NCBI GenBank assembly: GCA_019113395.1
Contig: DXHL01000028.1
Location: 1-64,000 of the forward strand
Direction of reading: 5' to 3'
DNA from: Candidatus Rikenella faecigallinarum
GTDB lineage: Bacteria > Bacteroidota > Bacteroidia > Bacteroidales > Rikenellaceae
Length of the DNA stretch: 64,000 nt
The number at the start of each line of letters is the position of its first letter. Within the stretch, counting starts at the first letter, position 1. Shown here one piece after another: positions 35,256-43,038 of this stretch. The notes under the pieces are model-generated. The model saw only the letters and a program-made list of their open reading frames with translations. It did no database searches and had not been told where the DNA came from. A program made the translations under genes and the position numbers.

Positions 35256-36402
35256 CTATTCCAGTTTTTGGAGTGCTTCGACCAGTTCCAGGGTTTTAAT
35301 TTTTTTGTGGCGGTCTTGGCGTTCTTTATGCCAACATTTTGTTTCTACCTCCAGCCAATGGGGCAGTCGTTTGTCCCGGGTTAGGGCGAGGTATCCTACG
35401 ATGTTGCGTATGATATAGTCTCCGCAAAGAGCATAACCCCAATATGTTGCATTGGGTTGGAAAAACACCGTACCCGGTCCGTGTTTCATGGCCTCATGTA
35501 TCGGGGTCAGTGTTTCGGGTGCAGAGAGCAGAAAGAGCAATACATCGGAACAGAAGTTACTGCGGAAGTGGGCAAAGTCCTGTATTCCCGGATGTGGTAT
35601 CTGTATGTGACTTTCAACGTGATATCCGTATCGGTACAGGGATTTCCCGAGTAGTTCCTGGAAATGGGGATGTTTCCGGCCAAATTCGACCAATTTGAGT
35701 TGGTCTTTGAGATTCAGGTGTCGCGGAGCAAAGGCCAAATTGTACATGGCGGCCAGTCCGGGGATGCCCATATACGCTTCGACCCGTTTGCGGATGCCCG
35801 TATCGGCAAAGCACATCAGCAGCAGGGGGAAATCCTCGGGAAGGTCCGGCAGCGCTTCGAAGATTTTGTCGATATAGCCGCACTTTTTCAGGATATAGAG
35901 CAGGTGCAGGATTTCTCCGTTGTCACCATTCAGGATTTCCAGTGGAGTGGCGATTTCTTTTTTTGGTGTGGCAGATTCGGGTCCGGTTCTGAAGCAGTAC
36001 GGGAAATTACCCCCCACTTCGGTGGGGCAGCCCGTTGAAGCAGGGCTCGCAGGTCGAACGTTTCTGGTGAATAGGTGGCAAAGAAGTAGTTGATGTAAGG
36101 CATATTATACCGACAGGTGGAATCAAAGTCGGTTATCTCATACGCATCGGTTTCGTATTTGCGCATACTCTCTTCCAACGCCGGTCTTGTCTTGAGGTGC
36201 TCGGGAGTTGTAGCGCGTTGATTGTAATAGTCTTCAGCCGTAACAAGTTTGAGAATATAGGCCTCCTCTCCCTTCTGGATGCGATGGTTGGGGACAATGA
36301 TATCTTCCATGCTTTTTACAGGCAGGGGACGATGTTCCAGCCATATCAAAGGAGGACAGTCATTGGAGAATGGAAACCGTTTTTGGAAGTATTGCTTGTC
36401 TG
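35256..36402 (-). pseudogene. Out-of-frame remainder of the second 490-residue unit
   Basis: This is the rest of unit 2 of the gene at 36346-38283. After a one-base shift at the A7 run (forward T7, 36403-36409) the frame 35930-36402 reads YFQKRF, then LIWLEHRPLPVKSMEDI to ALLQRAA, aligning with the intact units. A second shift within a C4 run near 36030 (two extra bases) moves the reading to the frame 35256-36032, which reads TEVGGNFPY onward and ends in VEALQKLE, exactly like the intact unit at 38412. Apart from these two indels the coding sequence is well kept, so the break is recent or a sequencing error. Confidence 0.7.
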
Positions 36403-38283
36403 TTTTTTTATCAAGGTATGGCGATCCAAATAACTCGTGATTTCATCATCAGTCCAAAGGATTCTTCCGGCCCCATACATATGTCCTTTTATCCGAGTTT
36501 CCACAGCTTCCTTTTCGCGTCCCAAACGAAGCAACCACCAGGTTTTCAAATTCAGATAGTCGGTTGAGTACCCCAGGTGTTCTTCCTTTTCACGGCTCAT
36601 TTGGTCCAGAAAATAGGCTACATCCTCCGGGTTGGCATCTTCGTTCTCTAAAAATGCTAGATAGTCTTCCCATGTCTTATGGAGCGTTCGGTCCATGGCC
36701 AGCAGTTCCGTCGGCGTTATGTCGTTATGGGGTATTGCTGTATCCCATAAAGGGATATCCTGCACCTCATCTAAGGGGTGAATGGCTGAGGCTGTTTTTT
36801 GGATGAAATCTTTTTGTTCGGTTTGATTTTGTGCCAGGAGTGCCTCCACCAGAGCCAGTGTTTCGATGCTTTGGTGTGCATTGCGCGTCTCTGCTGTCCA
36901 ACTTTTTGTCTCCACTTCCAGCCAATGGGGCAGTCGTTTGTCCCGGGTTAGGGCGAGGTATCCCAGTACATTGCGTTTTAGATAGGCTTCGCAGGTCACG
37001 AAACCGTGATATTCTGTTGTAGGTTCTACGAATTGAGTGCCGGGTCCATGCAGGAACAAATCATTAAACTGTTCTGATGAGTCGGAGAGCAGAAAGAGTA
37101 GTACGTCGGAGCAAAAGGCGCCCCGGAAATGGGCAAATTCCTGGATGTTCCAGTTTGGGCTGGGGAAATGCGGGTTGTAGAGGTGATAGCCGTATCGGTA
37201 CAGGGAATATCCGAGCAGTTTCTGGAAATGGGGATGTTTCCGTCCGAATTCAATCAGTTTGAGCTGTTCATCGACATGGAGCCGCCGCGGAGCAAAGGCG
37301 AGGTCGTACATGTCGGCCAGTCCGGGGATGTCCATATACTCTTCGACCCGTTTGCGGATGCTCTTGTCGGCAAAGCACATCAGCAGCAGGGGGAAGTCCT
37401 CGGGGAGGTCCGGCAGCGCTTCGAAGATTTCGTCGATGTATCCGCATTTTTTCAGGATATAGAGCAGGTGGATGACCTCCCCGTTGCCACAAAGGTTTAC
37501 CTGCGGCAGTGTTTCGAACCACCCGGGAGTCGGAGATTCGGGGCCTGCTTTGAGGTAATGTGCAAAATTCCCTCCCGTTTCGGTGGCCGCTTTGTGAAGC
37601 AGGTCTTTGATGTTGGGTTCTCTGAGCGTACAGGTTGAGAGAAAAACGTTGATAAACGGCATCCGATAGTCAGTCTTGCAGGCATTATGGAAATCGAGCA
37701 AGTCGTATGCATCATTTTCATACTTGCGTATACTCTCTGCCATACGGGTATTGAATTTCAGGTTCCAGGGGGTTGTGGCCCATTCGGCACTGGGTGATGC
37801 ATAGAAACGGCACACATAGGCGTCTTCTCCCTGCTGAATGCAATGGCTGCGGTCCAGGTAATTTTGCAGGTTTTTCACTGGCAGAGGCCCGCGTTCCAGC
37901 CACACCAGGGGAGGGCAACCGGAAGAGTCGTAGCATGCCTGCTTGTATTCCTCGTCGATTTGTTCTATCAGAAGGGAACTTTCGAGGGTTTTGCGTATTT
38001 TGTAGTCACTCTTCCAGTTGTTTCCAGCGCCACTCATGAGTGCAGTTAGCCGGGTTTTCTTGGCGTCTGCATTGTGTCCCATGCGAAGCAACCACCAGGT
38101 CTTCAAATCCAGATAGGGGGTTGTGTATCCCAGTTGTTCATCCTCATTGCGAGCCAGTTGTTCCATAAAATAGGTCGCATCTTCTTTGGATGTACTGGGG
38201 CTCGATAAAAAGGTTTCATATTCTTTCCATGTACTCTTGAGCGTTCGGTCCATTTCCAGCAGCTCATCCGGTGTTTTTGCCAT
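36346..38283 (-). CDS. Unrecognised two-unit protein, second unit frameshifted
   Basis: 645 residues before a premature stop. Residues 1-488 form one complete unit (MAKTPDELLEMDRTLKSTW to ALVEALLAQNQ). After a linker, a second unit begins near 525 (LLAMDRTLHKTWEDYLAFL) and runs in frame to HTLIKK, then goes out of frame and ends at PMTVLL. Each unit starts with a helical MDRTL-W-Y-FL segment and a LGYTTPYLDLKTWWLLR motif. Each has a central PLVWLERGPLPVK and a highly conserved C-terminal half around LLYILKKCGYIDEIFEALPD and LPEDFPLLLMCFAD. There is no signal peptide or membrane helix, so it is likely cytoplasmic. I do not recognise the family. Confidence 0.65.
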   Translation of the reverse strand: MAKTPDELLEMDRTLKSTWKEYETFLSSPSTSKEDATYFMEQLARNEDEQLGYTTPYLDLKTWWLLRMGHNADAKKTRLTALMSGAGNNWKSDYKIRKTLESSLLIEQIDEEYKQACYDSSGCPPLVWLERGPLPVKNLQNYLDRSHCIQQGEDAYVCRFYASPSAEWATTPWNLKFNTRMAESIRKYENDAYDLLDFHNACKTDYRMPFINVFLSTCTLREPNIKDLLHKAATETGGNFAHYLKAGPESPTPGWFETLPQVNLCGNGEVIHLLYILKKCGYIDEIFEALPDLPEDFPLLLMCFADKSIRKRVEEYMDIPGLADMYDLAFAPRRLHVDEQLKLIEFGRKHPHFQKLLGYSLYRYGYHLYNPHFPSPNWNIQEFAHFRGAFCSDVLLFLLSDSSEQFNDLFLHGPGTQFVEPTTEYHGFVTCEAYLKRNVLGYLALTRDKRLPHWLEVETKSWTAETRNAHQSIETLALVEALLAQNQTEQKDFIQKTASAIHPLDEVQDIPLWDTAIPHNDITPTELLAMDRTLHKTWEDYLAFLENEDANPEDVAYFLDQMSREKEEHLGYSTDYLNLKTWWLLRLGREKEAVETRIKGHMYGAGRILWTDDEITSYLDRHTLIKKQTSNTSKNGFHSPMTVLL

Positions 38284-38411
38284 AGTGGTTGTTTTTATGT
38301 TCCGTATGGGTGAGGGTTAATGTTTTGTGTGCAAGGAGGGGTAGCATAGTCTCTTTTTCAGCATGGAATCTGGAGGTGTATTAGATGACTTGTGCTTCCC
38401 GTTAACTGTTT

Positions 38412-39893
38412 TTATTCCAGTTTTTGGAGTGCCTCGACCAGTTTCAGAGTTTTGATTTTTCGGTGTTCGCTTTCTGCCTCTTCTTTCCAGTCGCCTTTCT
38501 CTGCTTCTATCCATTCTGTCAGGCGTTTGTCTTTGGTTAGAGCGAGGTAGCCCAGTAGGTTCCGTACAAAATAGGCTTGGCAGTTTGCGAAACCTTCGTA
38601 TGCGGAACTTCCACCCTGCAGACGCATCTTGGGGCCTGCCTCCAGCAACTCTTTCATCTGGCGCAACGTCTCGGGTGCAGTGAGTAGAAAGAGCAATACG
38701 TCGGCACAAAAGGCGCATCGGAAATGGGCAAATTCCTGAATAGACCAGTTCGGGCAGGGATAGAATTCGTTGTAGAGGTGGTAGCAGTAGCGGTACAGGG
38801 ATTTTCCGAGCAGTTCCTGGAAATGGGGATATTGCCGACCGAATTCAATCAGTTTGAGTTGTTCTTTGACTTGGAGGCGACGCGGAGCAAAAGCCAGGTC
38901 GTACATGTCGGCTAGCCCCGAGATACCCATATACGCTTCGACCCGTTTGCGGATGTCCGTATCTGCAAAGCACATCAGAAGCAGGGGGAAATCCTCGGGA
39001 AGGTCTGGCAGCGCTTCGAAGATTTTGTCGATATAACCGCATTTTTTCAGGATATAGAGCAAATGTATGACCTCCCCGTTGCCACAGTAATTAATCTCGA
39101 TTTCTTGGCTGTATTCCGAGGGGGAGTCATGCGGTGTGCGTGGAGCAATGATAAAGGGGAAATTTCCCCCTGTCTCGGAGGCGGCTCGTTGGAGCAGGGC
39201 GCTCAGGTTGAATGTTTCCGGCGAATAGGTGGAGAGAAACTGGTGGATGAACGGCATTTTATACATCGGGCTCGGCAATGCCTCCCGAGCAATGCAGTAG
39301 TCATGTACGGAGTACGCATCCTGTGCGTATTTCCGGATGCTTTCGGCCAGAGCGGGATGGGCTGCGAGTTGTTCGGGTGCCGTAGCCAATCGGTCTTCGC
39401 TGCCCCACGAATGTCTCCAGGAGTAGAAGGTAAACTGACAGACCTCATCGCCTTTGGACAGGGGGGTGTTGCTGATGTAGTCTTTCCGACGTTTCACGGG
39501 TAGCGGACCCTGTTCCAGCCACACAAGCGGGTCGCACGAAGACAGGGGGTGTGCACGAAAATAATCCTTCTCGGCTTGTTGCAGCAGGGGGAGGTCTTGC
39601 AGCTTTTTGTATTCGTCATAGTGAGAACCCCGAGAGTGGTAGACGATACCTTTTATCCACGCATCGACAACTTCCTGTTCTCGACCCAAACGAATCATCC
39701 AACGTGTCCGCCACTCCAAATAGGGCACATTGGTGTATCCCAGATATTCGTCGGGCTGGTCGGCCAGTCGGTCCAGAAAATCCGCCACCACTGTGGGGTC
39801 ACTATTCGGAGACTTCAAGAAATCCATATAGGTTACCCACGTGTTGTACAGGGTTCGGTCCAGGGACAAAAGGGTATCGGCTTTTGGGGGCAT
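38412..39893 (-). CDS. Unrecognised protein, intact single 490-residue unit
   Basis: A protein of 493 residues, predicted soluble and mainly helical, homologous along its length to both units of the next gene (128 bases downstream). It opens MPPKADTLLSLDRTLYNTW, has DPLVWLEQGPLPVK near residue 125 and the conserved block GNGEVIHLLYILKKCGYID near 260. An ankyrin- or HEAT-like helical run follows (DMYDLAFAPRRLQVKEQLKL, LLGYLALTKDKRL), and it ends IKTLKLVEALQKLE. No catalytic motif was found. A -7 box is at 39972-39979, giving a leader of about 70 bases. Base composition of the whole array looks less GC-rich than its neighbours. A polymorphic immunity- or scaffold-like role is possible but unsupported. 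Confidence 0.7.
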   Translation of the reverse strand: MPPKADTLLSLDRTLYNTWVTYMDFLKSPNSDPTVVADFLDRLADQPDEYLGYTNVPYLEWRTRWMIRLGREQEVVDAWIKGIVYHSRGSHYDEYKKLQDLPLLQQAEKDYFRAHPLSSCDPLVWLEQGPLPVKRRKDYISNTPLSKGDEVCQFTFYSWRHSWGSEDRLATAPEQLAAHPALAESIRKYAQDAYSVHDYCIAREALPSPMYKMPFIHQFLSTYSPETFNLSALLQRAASETGGNFPFIIAPRTPHDSPSEYSQEIEINYCGNGEVIHLLYILKKCGYIDKIFEALPDLPEDFPLLLMCFADTDIRKRVEAYMGISGLADMYDLAFAPRRLQVKEQLKLIEFGRQYPHFQELLGKSLYRYCYHLYNEFYPCPNWSIQEFAHFRCAFCADVLLFLLTAPETLRQMKELLEAGPKMRLQGGSSAYEGFANCQAYFVRNLLGYLALTKDKRLTEWIEAEKGDWKEEAESEHRKIKTLKLVEALQKLE

Positions 39894-39971
39894 AGGGTGT
39901 GGTTAGAAATGTGTGAGAATGAATAGTGAGGTATGTTCGGAGGACGACAAGTCCTATTCCACCATTCTAAA

Positions 39972-39979
39972 CAAAGGTA
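39972..39979 (-). promoter_or_regulatory. Promoter -7 box of the paralogue array
   Basis: TACCTTTG on the minus strand upstream of the unit starting at 39893. No such box was found between 38284 and 38411, so the array is probably one transcript. Confidence 0.55.
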
Positions 39980-40011
39980 AGAAAGGGAAAGAATAAAAAT
40001 GACAGAAATTA

Positions 40012-40049
40012 ATTCGCGCTGTGAAAAATGTTGTTTTCACAGCGCGAAT
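40012..40049. terminator. Hairpin terminator of the transporter/regulator operon
   Basis: A 16-base-pair stem (40012-40027 with 40034-40049) downstream of the response regulator gene ending at 40099 on the minus strand. Confidence 0.75.
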
Positions 40050-40098
40050 GATGCAAAAAGCTATCCGGACAACAGGCCTGTCGGTCCGCAAAAAGAGG

Positions 40099-40794
40099 CT
40101 AAATCTCCACCAACCCGTTCTTGATGGCGTAGACCACTAAGTTGGCTGTATTCTTGCAGTTGGTTTTTTCGAGGATGTTGGCCCGGTGCTTGTCCACCGT
40201 TCGTTTCGAGATGTAGAGTGTGTCGGCAATTTCGTTGTTGGTGAAGCCTTTGCAAATCAGCAACAATATCTCCTTTTCACGGTCCGAGAGCAGCGATTCA
40301 TCATTCTCGCCGGTCTCGTCATCCCGTTCCGCGTCTCCTTCAGCCGCGGCTGATGACGAACGTAAATTACTGACCAAATTGAACAGCAACTCCTGCGAAA
40401 AATAGGAACCTCCTTCCAGTACAGCTTCCAGCGCGGCATAGACCTCCGAGATGTCGGAGTTTTTGAGCAGAAATCCTTTGACTCCCTGCGATACCATTTG
40501 GAAGTAGTAGTCCTCTTCGCCGTACATCGAGAGGGTGATGATGCGCAGGTCGGGGTAGAGGCTCAAAGCGGCCGCTGCGGCATCGATGCCGTTCATCTCG
40601 GGCATGGAGATATCCAGCAGCACCACGTCGGGCAACGTTTCTGCCTCTTTGAGAAGGGTGAGCATCTCGATACCGGTGGCGGCTTCGCCCCACACGCGAA
40701 ACTTCGGATGGGAGTTTAGCAGCAGTTTCAGTCCGTTGCGGAACAGGGCGTGGTCATCGACCAGCAGTACCGTATTTTTAGAGGTCTCTGTCAT
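40099..40794 (-). CDS. NarL/FixJ-type response regulator
   Basis: A protein of 231 residues. The receiver domain has LLVDDHALFRNGLKLLL, the phosphoacceptor in PDVVLLDISMPEMNG (Asp near residue 61) and GVKGFLLKNS. An acidic, Ser-rich linker (about 145-165) leads to a LuxR-type helix-turn-helix (LSDREKEILLLICKGFTNNEIADTLYISKRTVDKHRANI). I start at MTETSKN; a TTG 12 bases upstream is possible. The gene lies 14 bases after the transporter gene and is cotranscribed with it. No kinase is adjacent; the HisKA_3 kinase at 8458-9423 is of the type that pairs with NarL regulators. Confidence 0.9.
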   Translation of the reverse strand: MTETSKNTVLLVDDHALFRNGLKLLLNSHPKFRVWGEAATGIEMLTLLKEAETLPDVVLLDISMPEMNGIDAAAAALSLYPDLRIITLSMYGEEDYYFQMVSQGVKGFLLKNSDISEVYAALEAVLEGGSYFSQELLFNLVSNLRSSSAAAEGDAERDDETGENDESLLSDREKEILLLICKGFTNNEIADTLYISKRTVDKHRANILEKTNCKNTANLVVYAIKNGLVEI

Positions 40795-40808
40795 AGCAGG
40801 AAACAAAC

Positions 40809-42404
40809 TTAGCCGACAATCATCGAAACCACCTGAATACAGATTATCAGCAGCACCATGGCCACGGGATATACGGTGGCGTAGGCGATGCTCACGGCGC
40901 TGCTGTCCGACATGGAGTCGGCAGCCGCCAGCCCCGGTGTGCTGGTCATCCCTCCGGTGAGGGTGCCCATCAGGTCGAGGATGTTGATGCGGAAGAAGTA
41001 CCGTGCCACGACCGTAGCCACAATCATCGGAATAAGGGTGATAAAGAAGCCGCTGATGAAGAGCGACCAGCCGCTGTCACGGAAGGTGTCGACGAGTCCC
41101 TGTCCGGCCGAGGTGCCCACGTTGGCCAGGAAGAGCAGCAGTCCCAGTTGCCGCAGCAGTTGGTTGGCGGAGCCGGACATGGTCCAGATGACGGGGCCTG
41201 TTTTCCCGACGGCACTCAGCACCAGTGCCGTCAGCAGCACCCCTCCGGTCAGCCCGAACGAGAAGGTGAAGCTGTCGGCAAACGAGAGCGAGAGTTTGCC
41301 GACCACCACGCCCAGGACAATCCCCAGGGCAATGGGCAGAAAATCGGTGTCGGAGATGCGTTTGCCTTCGTTGCCGATGAGTCGCAGCACTTCGTCCATC
41401 GTATCTTTGCTGCCGACCAGGGTCAGTTTGTCCCCGAATTTCAGGGTCAGGGAGGGTGAGGGCGAGAGGTCGATGCCGGCGCGTCGCACGCGGGTCACCA
41501 CGCAGTGGAAGTTTTGTTGGAGGTTCAGGCTGCCCAGTGTACGGTTTACGAGCGGTTTGGCGGTGACGAGGCCTGTTTGCAGCTCCACGTTGTCGCCGAA
41601 GGGCAGTTCACCTTCGAGGCGTTCGCCCACCAGCTCTTCCACCTTGTTATGTGCAGCGGGGGTTCCGACGGCCTTTAGCAGGTCGCCGGCCTGCAAGACG
41701 GTATGAGCTTTGGGCAGAATGGACTCTTCGCCGCGCTGGATGCGCGAAATGACGGCGCCGGTATGCAGGCGCAATTTAATGTCTTGCAACTCTCGCCCGA
41801 TGACCAGCGGGTTGGTTACACGATAGGCGTGGGCCACAATATCGGGATAGAGCTCTTTTTGCGATGCGTCGAGTTTGGCCTCCTCTTCACGTACGTTGAT
41901 GCGCAGGATGCGGGGAAGCAGTTTCACAAACAGTATCACCCCAATCACTCCGAACGGATAGGCTATCCCATACGCAATGGCTGCATTGTCGCCCGTAATT
42001 TCACGTGCCGTGGCCAGCCCCGGGGTGCTGGTGAGCGCTCCTGCCAGTAGCCCGGCGGTATCGGGGGCGTTGAGACCGAAAATGTATTTCATGGCCAGAG
42101 CAACCACTGCGGCCGAAAGCACCAGTACGGTGGCAATGCCTGCCAGGGTTTTGCCTTTGTTTTTGAAGGTGCTGAAAAATCCGGGTCCTGCCTGGATGCC
42201 GATGGCGAAGATAAAGAGGGTCATCCCGAAATCTCCCAGTTCGGCCGGCACGACAATGCCGAAGTGTCCGAAGAGCAGGGCGACAAAAATGACGGCCGAG
42301 ACATCGAGGGTAATTCCTTTGATGCTGATACGCCCGACGATAAATCCGAGGGCGATAATGACAAACAGGACGAAGATGGTGGAGCTGAGCAGCGAGCTAA
42401 TCAT
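40809..42404 (-). CDS. AspT/YidE-type transporter with TrkA-C domains
   Basis: A protein of 531 residues. It is built as two AspT-YidE membrane halves, each ending with the duplicated hallmark (GLLAGALTSTPGLATA and MGTLTGGMTSTPGLAAA). Between them lie two TrkA-C-like regulatory domains (about 195-345: LRLHTGAVISRIQRGEESIL, KFGDKLTLVGSKDTMDEVL). Family members include the aspartate:alanine exchanger AspT and the succinate-related YidE group. The substrate here is unknown. Translation from MISSLLSSTIFVLF fits the -7 box at 42423-42430. It is cotranscribed with the response regulator. Confidence 0.88.
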   Translation of the reverse strand: MISSLLSSTIFVLFVIIALGFIVGRISIKGITLDVSAVIFVALLFGHFGIVVPAELGDFGMTLFIFAIGIQAGPGFFSTFKNKGKTLAGIATVLVLSAAVVALAMKYIFGLNAPDTAGLLAGALTSTPGLATAREITGDNAAIAYGIAYPFGVIGVILFVKLLPRILRINVREEEAKLDASQKELYPDIVAHAYRVTNPLVIGRELQDIKLRLHTGAVISRIQRGEESILPKAHTVLQAGDLLKAVGTPAAHNKVEELVGERLEGELPFGDNVELQTGLVTAKPLVNRTLGSLNLQQNFHCVVTRVRRAGIDLSPSPSLTLKFGDKLTLVGSKDTMDEVLRLIGNEGKRISDTDFLPIALGIVLGVVVGKLSLSFADSFTFSFGLTGGVLLTALVLSAVGKTGPVIWTMSGSANQLLRQLGLLLFLANVGTSAGQGLVDTFRDSGWSLFISGFFITLIPMIVATVVARYFFRINILDLMGTLTGGMTSTPGLAAADSMSDSSAVSIAYATVYPVAMVLLIICIQVVSMIVG

Positions 42405-42422
42405 CGGTCGGGCAGTTTTTTG

Positions 42423-42430
42423 CAAAGATA
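42423..42430 (-). promoter_or_regulatory. Promoter -7 box of the transporter/regulator operon
   Basis: TATCTTTG on the minus strand, 18 bases upstream of the ATG at 42404. Confidence 0.6.
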
Positions 42431-42828
42431 GCTATTTTCGGGATTGGGGGCATATGCCATAGTCTCCAGCGGGCGGCTGGGGACTGGACACGATTTCTTA
42501 CGAAGTCGGTGCCGCCGGGCTGACTGGGGAGAGGTTGCTTGGATTTCGACCTTGCGCCCACCCCCCGAAGCGGCAGAGCCGCTTGGGCGCAAAGGTCGGT
42601 GGTTTCTGTCAAACCGCATCTGCTCGGACCTTAATCTCCGTTTTTTTAGGTTGGCTCCGGGCTGACGGTTTCGAGCGAAACCGCAAATTGGCAGATAACA
42701 GCCTTTCGTAGTTTTCAGTCGGTGCCCGTTGCTCAGCCACCCGGATACAGAGAGTCGGTGCCGCCGGGCACGAGGACAAGGAAAACCAATTTCTTGGGCG
42801 GTCGCTGAAAATTTCAAAAGAAAAAACG
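42431..42828. other. Non-coding gap with hairpins and a shared structured element
   Basis: About 400 bases with no credible gene. It holds a hairpin CGATTTC/GAAGTCG (42491-42508), the structured element 42547-42615, a hairpin ACGGTTTC/GAAACCG (42665-42683), and a 17-base direct repeat (42504-42520 and 42753-42769). The same hairpin types occur in the gap 26498-27377. Confidence 0.6.
42547..42615 (+). repeat. Structured dispersed repeat, copy 2
   Basis: A long stem pairs CGACCTTGCGCCCA with TGGGCGCAAAGGTCG, closing at 42598. It encloses CCCCCCGAA and the hairpin GCGGCAGAGCCGC, and is followed by GGTTT/AAACC (42601-42615). Compared with copy 1, differing bases largely keep the pairing. Confidence 0.6.
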
Positions 42829-42836
42829 TATATTTG
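42829..42836 (+). promoter_or_regulatory. Promoter -7 box of tRNA-Arg
   Basis: TATATTTG, 35 bases before the tRNA 5' end. Confidence 0.6.
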
Positions 42837-42871
42837 CACCCGTGATGCGCCGCAGGGTGCATACCGTGAAC

Positions 42872-42943
42872 GGCTCCGTAGTTCAATGGATAGAATTTCA
42901 GATTCCGGTTCTGACGATATGGGTTCGAATCCCGTCGGGGTCA
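42872..42943 (+). tRNA. tRNA-Arg (anticodon CCG)
   Basis: A 72-base cloverleaf. The acceptor GGCTCCG pairs with CGGGGTC (two G-U pairs), the D arm is GTTC/GAAT, the anticodon stem TCAGA/TCTGA encloses loop TTCCGGT (anticodon CCG), and the T arm is ATGGGTTCGAATCCCGT. CCA is not encoded. Confidence 0.92.
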
Positions 42944-42975
42944 CTGGGTTGGCTTAGCCAACACGCCATGTCAGG

Positions 42976-43015
42976 AACTCCCGCTCTCCGATTGTCGGAG
43001 GATGGGAGTTTTTGT
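42976..43015 (+). terminator. Intrinsic terminator after tRNA-Arg
   Basis: An outer stem AACTCCC/GGGAGTT (42976-42982 with 43004-43010) contains an inner stem CTCCGA/TCGGAG (42986-42991 with 42995-43000). It is followed by TTT and a T-rich tail. Confidence 0.75.
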
Positions 43016-43038
43016 ATTTAACAGGCAGGAAACAAGGT

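Noticed and set aside
36346..36420. Programmed -1 frameshift as the certain explanation of the broken unit
   Set aside because: A slippery A7 is present, but a second indel 370 bases further on would still break the protein, and no clear stimulatory structure was identified by eye.
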